Source: Sulfurovaceae bacterium (GTDB lineage: Bacteria > Campylobacterota > Campylobacteria > Campylobacterales > Sulfurovaceae). Taken from it: a stretch of 64,000 nucleotides of DNA. The notes under the pieces are model-generated. The model was not told the origin of the DNA, searched no databases, and saw only the letters and a list, made by a program, of their open reading frames with translations. Below are positions 41,616-49,666 of this stretch, in pieces. The first letter of the stretch is position 1, and every line of letters begins with the position of its first letter. Made by a program: the position numbers and the translations under genes. The stretch is taken from contig JAQTLV010000002.1 in NCBI GenBank assembly GCA_028714675.1, forward strand, positions 62,001 to 126,000, given 5' to 3'.

Positions 41616-42062
41616 TTATTGTTTTTTTTGACAACTTTTACAAATTCCTATGATTTTCATAGTATGATCTGTCATTTCAAACTCAAAATTTTTGGCAATT
41701 TCAAGCTGTTTTTTTTCTATAGTTTCGTCATAAAATTCTATGATTTTACCACACTTAATACACACCAAATGGTCATGATGTTTTTTTAATCCAAATTCAT
41801 ATTTTTTGCCCTGTGTACCAAAGGATATTGATGTTACAATCCCAGAATCTTCAAGTAGTGTTAATGTACGATAAATTGTCGCAATTCCTATATTTTCATC
41901 TGGATAAATTTTTTTTAATTTACCATTTAACTCTTCTGGTGTGAAGTGTTCATTGTGTTCATAAAGAAACTTTAGTATCAACTCTCTTTGTTTGGTGTAT
42001 TTTAGCCCATTTTCTTTAATAATTGATTTAAATTTTTCAATTAAAACATTATAATCAATCAT
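41616..42062 (-). CDS. fur: Ferric uptake regulator Fur
   Basis: An iron-responsive repressor. The 148-residue protein has a winged helix (about residues 15-85, with [18 protein letters not shown] as recognition region), the metal-site block [16 protein letters not shown] and the second Cys pair ICKSC at the end, forming the structural zinc site. It overlaps cvpA by 8 bp. I see no convincing Fur box directly upstream, because the upstream DNA is coding. Confidence 0.95.
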   Translation of the reverse strand: MIDYNVLIEKFKSIIKENGLKYTKQRELILKFLYEHNEHFTPEELNGKLKKIYPDENIGIATIYRTLTLLEDSGIVTSISFGTQGKKYEFGLKKHHDHLVCIKCGKIIEFYDETIEKKQLEIAKNFEFEMTDHTMKIIGICKSCQKKQ

Positions 42063-42636
42063 ATTTTATTGCCTTTTTTAATTTATTTGCACTATTTGTT
42101 ATTTTGTGCAAAGAATTATTTTGATCCATTTTTAAAATATTAAAATCTTGTGGTTTTAATTGTATTAAAAAATCCCCAGTTACAATTAGATAAGGATACA
42201 TTAGACTATTTTTTTCAAAGTTTGTTATAGTGCTATGTAGTAATTTGACATTTGAAAATGCTGTAATTATAACAGCAAAAATTACAAAATATTTACCACC
42301 ACCAATTATAAAACCAAGTGCATTGTTTATAAATCCAAGACCAGTTAATTTTGTAAGTTTGGATAAAAGTGACCCTATTGAAATGGATGTAAGCCATATA
42401 AATGCTAAAATAGCTAAAAAAACAATTAATGTTAAAATTGTTTTATTTTCAATCTGTAAAAAATTATTGCCCATTTCAAGTGCAACTTTACTTGATATAC
42501 TTGAACCAACATATACTCCAAGAATAAGTCCTAGTAAGCTAAAAATCTCTTTCAAAAAGCCATTAAAAAATCCTTTTAAGCCAAGTAAAACTACAATAGA
42601 GCCAATAATTAAATCAAGTGAACTTATATTGTCCAT
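42055..42636 (-). CDS. cvpA: CvpA family membrane protein
   Basis: A 193-residue inner-membrane protein with four hydrophobic segments (about 5-25, 27-47, 62-84, 105-127). It has the CvpA pattern SLDLIIGSIVVLLGLKGFFNG at the N-terminus and GFINNALGFIIGGGKY in the third part. CvpA is named for colicin V production and affects envelope stress; the biochemical role is unknown. It follows pilT by 26 bp and overlaps fur by 8 bp. Confidence 0.9.
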   Translation of the reverse strand: MDNISSLDLIIGSIVVLLGLKGFFNGFLKEIFSLLGLILGVYVGSSISSKVALEMGNNFLQIENKTILTLIVFLAILAFIWLTSISIGSLLSKLTKLTGLGFINNALGFIIGGGKYFVIFAVIITAFSNVKLLHSTITNFEKNSLMYPYLIVTGDFLIQLKPQDFNILKMDQNNSLHKITNSANKLKKAIKYD

Positions 42637-42662
42637 ATAAACCTTTTGATAGTCATTAAAAA

Positions 42663-43736
42663 TTAATACACACCACTAGGGAGTAATTTTACAATCTCAT
42701 CTTGTTTATTAGAATACTGAATAGCATTTTCTTTGGAAATAATTCCTTGTTTAACCAAAGATAATAAAACTTGTGTTTGTGTTTGCATACCAGTTTCATC
42801 TTGTCCCAATTGCATTTGAGAGTATATTTGATGTATTTTTTCTTCACGGATTAAGTTTGCTATCGCGTGATTCATTACCATTATCTCCGCTGTTGCTATC
42901 CTTCCACCACCAACTTTTGGTACAAGGGTTTGTGCGATAACAGCAACAAGAGATGTTGCAAGCATGGCTCTAATTTGTGGTTGTTCATCTCCCGTAAAAA
43001 CATCTATAATACGGTTTATTGTATTTGGTGCAGAGCTTGTATGAAGTGTACTAAAAACTAAGTGACCAGTTTCAGCAGCAGTAAGAGCGGCTGCGATAGT
43101 TTCTTTATCCCTCATCTCCCCAACTAGAATAATATCAGGGTCTTGACGCATTGCATATTTTAATGCTGTAGCAAATGAGGCTGTATCACTCCCGACTTCT
43201 CTATGTGAAAAAACAGACTGCTTGTTTGTATGGATAAATTCTATTGGATCTTCAACGGTGATTATATGTTTTTGTTCATTTACGTTTAGCTCATTAAGCA
43301 TCGCAGCAAGTGTTGTTGATTTACCAGATCCAGTTGGTCCTGTTACAAGAATAATGCCTTTTTCTCTTTTAATGAGTTTTTTGTATATAGATGGAGCTCC
43401 CAAATCATCAAGAGAAGGGATATCAACAGGAATTGCCCTAAATGCTGCTGACATTTCGCCCATAGCATGATAAAAGTTTGCCCTAAAACGAGCAACGCCT
43501 GGAATTTCAAATGAAAAGTCAAGTTCACCAGAATCTTCATAATGTTGTTTTTGTTTCTCTGTTATGATTGGGAAACACATCTCTTCTATATCTTTACCTG
43601 TTAATTCAGGTAAATTTACAGGTTTTAATTTTCCATCAATTCTAATAAGTGGTTTTGAACGGCTAATTAGATGTAAGTCTGAAGCATTGTGGGTTTCTAA
43701 AGCTCTTAATAATTGATCTAGTTTAAAATTTGACAT
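42663..43736 (-). CDS. pilT: Type IV pilus retraction ATPase PilT
   Basis: A hexameric cytoplasmic ATPase that retracts type IV pili. The 357-residue sequence has the N-terminal HNASDLHL motif, Walker A GPTGSGKS, Asp box, Walker B ILVGEMRDKETI (with the Glu), and the His box HLVFSTLHTSSA; the C-terminal region holds AIANLIREEKIHQI, the AIRNLIRE-type motif specific to PilT over PilB. I place the start at ATG 43736, nine bases after AAGGA, not TTG 43742. No other pilus gene is in the window. Confidence 0.94.
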   Translation of the reverse strand: MSNFKLDQLLRALETHNASDLHLISRSKPLIRIDGKLKPVNLPELTGKDIEEMCFPIITEKQKQHYEDSGELDFSFEIPGVARFRANFYHAMGEMSAAFRAIPVDIPSLDDLGAPSIYKKLIKREKGIILVTGPTGSGKSTTLAAMLNELNVNEQKHIITVEDPIEFIHTNKQSVFSHREVGSDTASFATALKYAMRQDPDIILVGEMRDKETIAAALTAAETGHLVFSTLHTSSAPNTINRIIDVFTGDEQPQIRAMLATSLVAVIAQTLVPKVGGGRIATAEIMVMNHAIANLIREEKIHQIYSQMQLGQDETGMQTQTQVLLSLVKQGIISKENAIQYSNKQDEIVKLLPSGVY

Positions 43737-43748
43737 GGGCAAAATCCT

Positions 43749-44039
43749 TTACTCTAAGATTGCTGGTACTATAAAAAAATCATCCTCGCTTTGTGGAGCA
43801 TGAGATAATATTTCTTTGCTAATTTCACTTTTGTCTTTTATCTCATCATTTCTCATAGGTGTTCCACCGCTGAGTGTAGAAAAAGATGCATCTAATCCAT
43901 CGGTATTTAATTCATTTAAATTTTCTACATAAGCAACAATGTCAGAAAGCTGATTAATGATTTCATCTCTTTTACTTTCATCTACTTTTAGGGCTGAGAG
44001 CTTTTCTAATTTTTCCAAAACGCTGATGTCAATTTGCAT
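43749..44039 (-). CDS. gatC: Aspartyl/glutamyl-tRNA amidotransferase subunit C
   Basis: The small subunit of GatCAB, which converts misacylated Glu-tRNA-Gln (and Asp-tRNA-Asn) to the amide forms. The 96-residue protein starts MQIDISVLEKLEKLSALKVD. It ends with the conserved GGTPMRNDE and the hydrophobic tail FFIVPAILE. I use ATG 44039, with an AAGAGA site, rather than ATG 44075. gatA and gatB are not in the window. It heads the minus-strand run and is divergent from the FTR-type gene. Confidence 0.93.
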   Translation of the reverse strand: MQIDISVLEKLEKLSALKVDESKRDEIINQLSDIVAYVENLNELNTDGLDASFSTLSGGTPMRNDEIKDKSEISKEILSHAPQSEDDFFIVPAILE

Positions 44040-44127
44040 GTATGTCTCTTTATTTGAAGTTTTATTATTGTACATTAAATTACTTTAAGATATAACTTTA
44101 AATAACTTTGAAACAAAGGATTATTGA

Positions 44128-44466
44128 ATGTTAAAAAATATAGATATGAGTTCTCAAGAGTTTTTAGATGAAATGGAAAAAACAAAACAATTTACAGATA
44201 AAGTATGCAAACAATTTGGGTTTGTATATCATCCAAATCAAGATGTAACAGAGGGTGTTTTGATGGGGTTAGCACGCCATAAAATGTTATATAAAAAAAG
44301 ATTTTGTCCATGCTATATGGTCATAGAAGATGATAGTGGAAAACCAAAAAGTGCAGATGATAGAATATGCCCATGTAAACCAGCATTGGAGCACGAAATA
44401 CCTAATGAAGGAAAATGTCATTGTGGGATTTTCTGCACACCAGAATATGCAAAGGAAAACAGCTAA
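44128..44466 (+). CDS. Ferredoxin-thioredoxin reductase catalytic-subunit-like protein
   Basis: A 112-residue protein with the cysteine layout of the FTR catalytic (beta) chain: CPC, then CPC, then CHC, plus a further Cys after GIF (KRFCPCYMV, RICPCKPALE, GKCHCGIFC). In the plant enzyme these hold a 4Fe-4S cluster and the redox disulfide that reduces thioredoxin. The spacings here are longer than the classical CPC-x16-CPC-x8-CHC. No FTR variable chain is nearby, so the electron donor and target are open. A small ORF and dapE follow without gaps. Confidence 0.85.
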   Translation: MLKNIDMSSQEFLDEMEKTKQFTDKVCKQFGFVYHPNQDVTEGVLMGLARHKMLYKKRFCPCYMVIEDDSGKPKSADDRICPCKPALEHEIPNEGKCHCGIFCTPEYAKENS

Positions 44467-44573
44467 TGAGACCAATAAGCTATAAAAGGTCTCATAGAGC
44501 GACAAGGTCGCGAGAGCACTCTGCTGAAGAGCTAATTTTGAGCTTTGCTCAAGATTTGAGAAGCAATAAATGA
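44466..44573 (+). CDS. Small basic protein of 35 residues, unlisted sORF
   Basis: ATG 44466 overlaps the preceding stop as TAATG, and its stop overlaps the dapE start as ATGA, so the frame exactly fills the gap between two genes. The product starts MRPISYKRSHRATRSREHSA and ends EELILSFAQDLRSNK: a basic N-terminal half followed by an amphipathic helix. G+C is higher than in the neighbouring genes. The DNA also contains short inverted repeats (TGAGACC and GGTCTCA; GCGAC-AAG-GTCGC), so a structured RNA is an alternative. I do not recognise a family. Confidence 0.6.
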   Translation: MRPISYKRSHRATRSREHSAEELILSFAQDLRSNK

Positions 44574-45667
44574 ATGCAGTCGACCTATTATTAAAATTAA
44601 TTAGTTATAGAACAATAACTCCAAGTGAAGATGGCTCTTTTGAATTTATAAAAGAGTATTTGGATGGTTTTGAAGTTATTTGTTATGATATAAATGAAGT
44701 AAAAAATATTTTTTTAACAAAAAAATTTAGTGCTGACGATACACATCTTTGTTTTGCAGGGCATATCGATGTAGTACCAGTTGGAGATGGATGGAGTCAT
44801 GATGCTTTTACCCCTATAGTAGAAAAAGACAGAATATTTGGTCGTGGGGCGCAAGATATGAAAAGTGGGGTTGCTGCATTTATCTCAGCAGTAAAAGATA
44901 CAAATGATTTTAAAGGAAGACTATCCATTTTGCTTACTTCAGATGAAGAGGGTGACGCTGTATATGGAACAGTTGAAATGCTAAAGCATTTAAAAGAGAT
45001 TAATCTTTTACCGCAATTTTGCATAGTGGCCGAGCCTACATGTGATAAAATTTTTGGAGATTCTATCAAAATTGGCAGAAGAGGTTCTATCAATGGTAAG
45101 ATAGTTATAAAAGGCAAACAAGGGCATGCGGCATACCCAGAAAAATCAATAAATCCAATTCACGATATAGCTCCTATTTTAGCTAACATTGCTGGGATAA
45201 ATTTAGACGATGGAGATGAATACTTTTCTCCAAGTAAACTTGTAATTACAGACATCAGGGCTGGCATGGAAGTTACAAATGTAACTCCAGGCGAGCTTAA
45301 AATGATGTTTAATGTTAGAAATTCTACAAAAACGGATATAGACAAAGTCAAAACTTTTATAGAGAGCAAAATGGGTGGTCTTGACTATACCTTGGAATTA
45401 AGCCAAAGTGCAAAACCATTTATCACTAGCATGAATAGCAAGTTAGTTAAAGTTTTAAGTGAATGTATAGAAGATATTTGTGAAATAAAACCACTATATT
45501 CTACTACTGGTGGAACAAGTGATGCTAGGTTTGTTGCCGAATATGGGATAGAAGTTGCTGAATTTGGAGTGATAAATGACACTATCCACGCACCAAACGA
45601 ATCAACTACCATAGATGAAGTTGAAAAACTTTACGCCATATTTACTAAAGTTATAAAAAATTTCTAA
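44570..45667 (+). CDS. dapE: Succinyl-diaminopimelate desuccinylase
   Basis: Hydrolyses N-succinyl-LL-diaminopimelate in the lysine/peptidoglycan precursor pathway. The 365-residue M20 metallopeptidase-fold enzyme has the metal ligands in GHIDVVPVGDGW, the GRGAQDMKSGVAAF block, TSDEEGDA with the catalytic Glu, and HAPNEST near the C-terminus; the lid-domain motif GKQGHAAYPEK is also present. It is translationally coupled to the 35-codon ORF before it. Confidence 0.95.
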   Translation: MNAVDLLLKLISYRTITPSEDGSFEFIKEYLDGFEVICYDINEVKNIFLTKKFSADDTHLCFAGHIDVVPVGDGWSHDAFTPIVEKDRIFGRGAQDMKSGVAAFISAVKDTNDFKGRLSILLTSDEEGDAVYGTVEMLKHLKEINLLPQFCIVAEPTCDKIFGDSIKIGRRGSINGKIVIKGKQGHAAYPEKSINPIHDIAPILANIAGINLDDGDEYFSPSKLVITDIRAGMEVTNVTPGELKMMFNVRNSTKTDIDKVKTFIESKMGGLDYTLELSQSAKPFITSMNSKLVKVLSECIEDICEIKPLYSTTGGTSDARFVAEYGIEVAEFGVINDTIHAPNESTTIDEVEKLYAIFTKVIKNF

Positions 45668-45688
45668 TAATACACAAGAGGCAGACTT

Positions 45689-46087
45689 ATGAAAAAACTT
45701 TTAATCATTATGGCATTTGGACTATCTTTGCTAAATGCTGATCTCGCTTGGCAAAGTGATTTAAGTAAAGCCACTGTTGTGGCAAAACAGAACAAAAAGA
45801 ATATTTTTATTTTAGTGGAGAGCAATCATTGCAGATGGTGTAAACTATTAAAAGAGACTACTTTAAATGACCCAAAAATTCAAACAAAATTAAATAAATT
45901 CATTTTAGTAAAATTGATGAGAGAAGATAGTGAAAAGTATTCGCTGCCTCCAATTATAGGCGTTCCTACTATGTTTGTTATGACACCAGATAAAAAAATA
46001 ATTGAGCAAGGCATTGGGTATTTGGAAACTGAAGATTTGTCCGAAGTTATAGATAAGTTCAATAAAAAAGTAAAAAGCAAAAAATAA
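45689..46087 (+). CDS. Periplasmic thioredoxin-fold protein
   Basis: A 132-residue exported protein: signal peptide at residues 1-17 (MKKLLIIMAFGLSLLNA), then a thioredoxin fold with redox motif CRWC (residues 49-52) and cis-Pro in IGVPTMFV. It resembles the SoxW/thioredoxin_7 group that reduces periplasmic disulfides or protein-bound sulfane sulfur. The stop overlaps the next kinase gene start as TAATG, which hints that the kinase may respond to envelope redox state; that is inference only. Confidence 0.83.
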   Translation: MKKLLIIMAFGLSLLNADLAWQSDLSKATVVAKQNKKNIFILVESNHCRWCKLLKETTLNDPKIQTKLNKFILVKLMREDSEKYSLPPIIGVPTMFVMTPDKKIIEQGIGYLETEDLSEVIDKFNKKVKSKK

Positions 46088-46983
46088 TGTCACTGGTCCT
46101 TTTCTTAGAATTTTTATTGATAGTATTTATTTTAATCATCTTTTTTATTTATAGAAATCTTAGAATGCTACAAAAAGAGATTGAGTACCTAAACGAATGG
46201 ATAACTTATCCTAGGATAACAGAAAAAAAAGAATATAAAAATAAGACATTAAACGAGATTCAAGAAGAAGCACAAAATCTCATGAAGCAGTCCCAAAAAA
46301 GGAAAAGCCTAAAGGCTAAAATGGATGCTAAATTAAAACTAAAAAATAGACAGAAAAACGATATGATAGCAGCCCTTGCTCATGAGTTTAGAAATCCGAT
46401 TGCTTCTATTGTTGGTTATGCAACAACTCTTCAAGAAGACAAAAATATAGACACAAATTTACGAGATAGATTTTTATCAAAAATTTATAACAATAGCCAA
46501 AAGATAGAAGCCCTCTTAGCTAGATTGATTTTATGGAATAAGTTTGAAAATAGACAAGCTACTTTTAATTTAGAAAGTTTTTCCATAAAACCTCTTTTAA
46601 ATGAAGTTAAAAATTCTTTGCTTGAAAAATATCCATATAGGGTTATAAATATAAATGGAGACGATAGGGCAGTAAAAGCTGATAAGATTTTACTTGAAAT
46701 TGTTATAAAAAATTTAGTTGAAAACGCTATAAAATACTCGAAAAATGATGTTAATATTTTCATAAATCCTACGAATATAGAGATAGTTGATAGTGGTGTA
46801 GGAATTTCTGGGCAAAATATAGAAAGAGTTACTAAAAAGTTTTTTAGATCTGGTGAGCATGGTTGGGATAACTCTATGGGGCTTGGTTTGTCTATTGTTA
46901 AAAAGATATTAGAGATGCATGAAACAGAATTAAAAATAGAGAGTCAATTGGATAAAGGTTCAACTTTTTATTTTGAGATTTAA
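46087..46983 (+). CDS. Sensor histidine kinase with one membrane helix
   Basis: A 298-residue kinase: one N-terminal helix (residues 4-24), a charged coiled segment (30-90), the H box ALAHEFRNPIASIVGYA near residue 100, and an ATPase domain with NLVENAIKYS (N box), VDSGVGISGQN (G1) and GLGLSIVKKIL (G2). There is almost no periplasmic domain, so it may sense within the membrane or the cytoplasm. No response regulator is adjacent, so it is an orphan kinase. It is coupled to the periplasmic thioredoxin gene. Confidence 0.88.
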   Translation: MSLVLFLEFLLIVFILIIFFIYRNLRMLQKEIEYLNEWITYPRITEKKEYKNKTLNEIQEEAQNLMKQSQKRKSLKAKMDAKLKLKNRQKNDMIAALAHEFRNPIASIVGYATTLQEDKNIDTNLRDRFLSKIYNNSQKIEALLARLILWNKFENRQATFNLESFSIKPLLNEVKNSLLEKYPYRVININGDDRAVKADKILLEIVIKNLVENAIKYSKNDVNIFINPTNIEIVDSGVGISGQNIERVTKKFFRSGEHGWDNSMGLGLSIVKKILEMHETELKIESQLDKGSTFYFEI

Positions 46984-46993
46984 AGTATTTTTA

Positions 46994-47068
46994 TGGAGCG
47001 GGCGAAGGGATTCGAACCCTCGACCCTAACCTTGGCAAGGTTATGCTCTACCCCTGAGCTACGCCCGC
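46994..47068 (-). tRNA. tRNA-Gly (GCC)
   Basis: On the minus strand the acceptor stem GCGGGCG pairs with CGCCCGC, followed by discriminator U and an encoded CCA (46994-46996). The anticodon loop is TTGCCAA, anticodon GCC, and the T loop is GGTTCGAATCC. It lies 69 bp downstream of tRNA-Leu on the same strand. Confidence 0.96.
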
Positions 47069-47101
47069 ACCGTTAAAAAAGAATCTTCAAAAACGCGTTA
47101 T

Positions 47102-47123
47102 AAAATGAACTTTAGTTCGTTTT
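47102..47123. other. Hairpin between the two tRNA genes
   Basis: AAAATGAACT-TT-AGTTCGTTTT can form a 10-bp stem with one wobble pair and a 2-base loop. It lies between tRNA-Leu and tRNA-Gly and may mark a processing or termination point. The very short loop and A/T-only ends keep confidence low. Confidence 0.35.
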
Positions 47124-47137
47124 GCGTCATAATTATA

Positions 47138-47222
47138 TGGTACCTTGGGTCGGAATCGAACCGACACGAGCAAGCTCACCAGATTTTGAGTCTGGCGTGT
47201 CTACCAGTTTCACCACCAAGGC
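47138..47222 (-). tRNA. tRNA-Leu (CAA)
   Basis: On the minus strand the 85-nt gene has acceptor GCCTTGG paired with CCAAGGT (one G-U pair), discriminator A and an encoded CCA (47138-47140). The anticodon arm is CCAGA-CTCAAAA-TCTGG with anticodon CAA, which reads UUG. A long variable arm (TGAGCTTGCTCG) confirms a class II tRNA. Confidence 0.95.
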
Positions 47223-47239
47223 AAATTGAAGAGTTGAAT

Positions 47240-47286
47240 TTTACAAAAATCAACTTAAATTGTGTTTAAATATTGATTTTTGTAAA
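47240..47286. promoter_or_regulatory. Perfect 14-bp inverted repeat between tRNA-Leu and ftsK
   Basis: TTTACAAAAATCAA (47240-47253) and its exact reverse complement (47273-47286) flank a 19-bp spacer that itself contains TTAAA/TTTAA. It lies where the promoters of the divergent tRNA-Leu and ftsK genes must be, so it is not a terminator for either. An operator or a cruciform is possible. Confidence 0.6.
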
Positions 47287-47301
47287 TCAGATAGTTTTGG
47301 T

Positions 47302-47307
47302 TATAAT
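47302..47307 (+). promoter_or_regulatory. -10 element of ftsK
   Basis: TATAAT lies 28 bp before the TTG start at 47336. No clear -35 is present; the right arm of the 14-bp inverted repeat ends 15 bp upstream. Confidence 0.5.
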
Positions 47308-47335
47308 ATCAAAATCTAAAAGCTTTGGAGTTGAT

Positions 47336-49582
47336 TTGAAACTAACAATGATTATAAGCATAATAGTGCTTATCTACGGCGCATTTTCAACACTGTTTCA
47401 CAATTCGCCCATTGTAGGCAAAATCGGCAAAATTATAGGGGAAACAAATATAGAATTTTTTGGGTTTATGGCTTATATTAATTTATTGATTCTTCTTTTC
47501 CCTCTTTATAAAATATACAAAAATGTTAATCTCATTAAACAGTTGGATTTTATAGTCGGTTGGCTGCTTTTTTTCATAGGACTATTTTTATTTAGCGGTC
47601 TTGTATTTCCTCCTGATAATGCTGGATATGTAGGCTTTAATATGGTTTATTTTTTAGTCCCATATATTGGCGAACTTGGCTTGTGGCTTTTTTGGGTTAT
47701 GATATTGGTTATGAGTTTGATACTTATAGTTGATGATGATTTTGATTGGCATGACTTTTTTTATAGATTAAAATACAAAAATTCTCAAAGTGTTCGCAAA
47801 GAGCCGAAATATTATCCAAAAAAAGATAGTTTTTTCAAGACGCTATTTTCTCCTTTTAATACATTTTTTGGAAAAATAGGCTCAAGCATAAAAAATACTT
47901 TTAAAAATCCATTTGGAAACCCAGATGCAGATGATGATTTTTCATTTGCCAATAAGACAAAAGATAGAAAAACAACAGATTATTATCAAAATTTACAACA
48001 TCAGCTAAAACGAGAAACTTCAAACAATATAAGTTCATCTCGTATAGAGCCAATCGAAAGTATTGATTTTGAAATAAATAATGAAGCTTTAAAAACAACA
48101 AAAAATGTAGAAATAGTAGATTTTTTAGAAGAAAACACTAAATTAATGTCTCAAATAGACAAAGGTGTAGCACCTGCTCCAAAAAACTTTAAATTACCAA
48201 AGTTAGATTTTTTACAAAAAGCTCCTAAAACGGCAAGGAAAATTAATGAGGGAGAAATAGATAGAAAGATTAAAGATTTATTGGAGAAACTTAAAAAATT
48301 TAATATCGATGGTGATGTTATCAGAACATATACGGGGCCACTTGTTACGACATTTGAATTCAAGCCTGCCCCACATGTAAAAGTTTCTAAGATTTTAGGT
48401 CTTCAAGATGATTTGGCAATGGCTCTTAGTGCAGAGACTATTAGAATTCAAGCTCCAATTCCTGGAAGAGATGTCGTGGGTATTGAGATACCAAATGATG
48501 AAACACAAACAATTTATCTGAGAGAAATTTTAGAAGATCCTATTTTTAGAGAGTCCAAATCTCCCCTTACGGTGGCTCTTGGCAAAGACATAGTAGGAAG
48601 ACCTTTTATAACCGATATAAAAAAATTACCACACTTACTAATCGCAGGAACAACTGGAAGTGGTAAATCTGTAGGCATTAATGCCATGATACTTTCGTTG
48701 CTTTATAGAAATGACCCAGATCAGCTTAAACTTATGATGATAGATCCAAAAATGCTTGAGTTTTCTATATATAATGATATACCACATCTTATAACGCCAG
48801 TCATCACATCTCCCAAAAAAGCTATAGTTGCATTATCAAATATGGTAGGGGAGATGGAAAGACGATATATGTTGATGGCTGAAAATAGAACTAAAAATAT
48901 CGAAACATATAATGAAAAAGTAATTAAAGGTGGTTTAGTAAAACCTATGCCTTATATAGTTGTTGTAATCGATGAACTTGCGGATTTGATGATGAATGGC
49001 GGTAAAGAAGTTGAGTATTCGATAGCAAGACTTGCTCAAATGGCAAGAGCTAGCGGGATACACTTGATAGTAGCAACACAAAGACCAAGTGTTGACGTGG
49101 TAACCGGTCTTATAAAAGCAAATCTTCCTTCTCGTCTTAGTTATAGAGTTGGCACTAGAATTGATTCAAAAGTTATACTTGATGGGATGGGGGCTGAGAG
49201 CTTGCTTGGTCGTGGAGATGCACTTTTTACACCTCCTGGAGCGGTTGGTTTAGTTAGACTTCATGCACCGTGGAATACAGAAGACGAGATAGAACAGATT
49301 GTAGAATTTTTAAAAGCTCAAAGAATGCCAGAATACGATGAAAGTTATCTAACAAGTGATCCATCGAACAACAAAATCGGAGAGCTTTTAAATGTAGAAG
49401 ACCTTGATCCTTTATATGAACAGGCAAAAGAAGTTATTTTTACTGATAATAAAACATCAATCTCTTATTTGCAAAGAAAATTGCAGATAGGGTATAACAG
49501 AGCCGCAAATATAATAGAGCAATTAGAGGCAAGAGGAGTGTTGAGTTCTCCAAACAATAAAGGAAATAGAGAAATACTGTAA
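47336..49582 (+). CDS. ftsK: DNA translocase FtsK
   Basis: A septal motor that clears chromosome DNA and resolves dimers at division. The 748-residue protein has four membrane helices in the first 130 residues, a linker, then the alpha-beta motor with Walker A GTTGSGKS (from residue 438), Walker B block VVVIDELADLMM, and a C-terminal winged-helix gamma domain (LQRKLQIGYNRAANIIEQLE) that reads polar KOPS-type sites. I place the start at TTG 47336 after GGAG; the frame upstream to 47273 runs through the inverted repeat and is unlikely to be coding. Confidence 0.95.
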   Translation: MKLTMIISIIVLIYGAFSTLFHNSPIVGKIGKIIGETNIEFFGFMAYINLLILLFPLYKIYKNVNLIKQLDFIVGWLLFFIGLFLFSGLVFPPDNAGYVGFNMVYFLVPYIGELGLWLFWVMILVMSLILIVDDDFDWHDFFYRLKYKNSQSVRKEPKYYPKKDSFFKTLFSPFNTFFGKIGSSIKNTFKNPFGNPDADDDFSFANKTKDRKTTDYYQNLQHQLKRETSNNISSSRIEPIESIDFEINNEALKTTKNVEIVDFLEENTKLMSQIDKGVAPAPKNFKLPKLDFLQKAPKTARKINEGEIDRKIKDLLEKLKKFNIDGDVIRTYTGPLVTTFEFKPAPHVKVSKILGLQDDLAMALSAETIRIQAPIPGRDVVGIEIPNDETQTIYLREILEDPIFRESKSPLTVALGKDIVGRPFITDIKKLPHLLIAGTTGSGKSVGINAMILSLLYRNDPDQLKLMMIDPKMLEFSIYNDIPHLITPVITSPKKAIVALSNMVGEMERRYMLMAENRTKNIETYNEKVIKGGLVKPMPYIVVVIDELADLMMNGGKEVEYSIARLAQMARASGIHLIVATQRPSVDVVTGLIKANLPSRLSYRVGTRIDSKVILDGMGAESLLGRGDALFTPPGAVGLVRLHAPWNTEDEIEQIVEFLKAQRMPEYDESYLTSDPSNNKIGELLNVEDLDPLYEQAKEVIFTDNKTSISYLQRKLQIGYNRAANIIEQLEARGVLSSPNNKGNREIL

Positions 49583-49602
49583 TATATATGTTATTAATTT
49601 GA

Positions 49603-49608
49603 TATAAT
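49603..49608 (+). promoter_or_regulatory. -10 element of the Lys-rich protein gene
   Basis: TATAAT lies 58 bp before ATG 49667, in the gap after ftsK, with no good -35. Confidence 0.4.
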
Positions 49609-49666
49609 ATTTCATTGAATTATCTGCTTAAAGAGTAGTCTCAATTATTTAAAACAAGGAGGAAAA

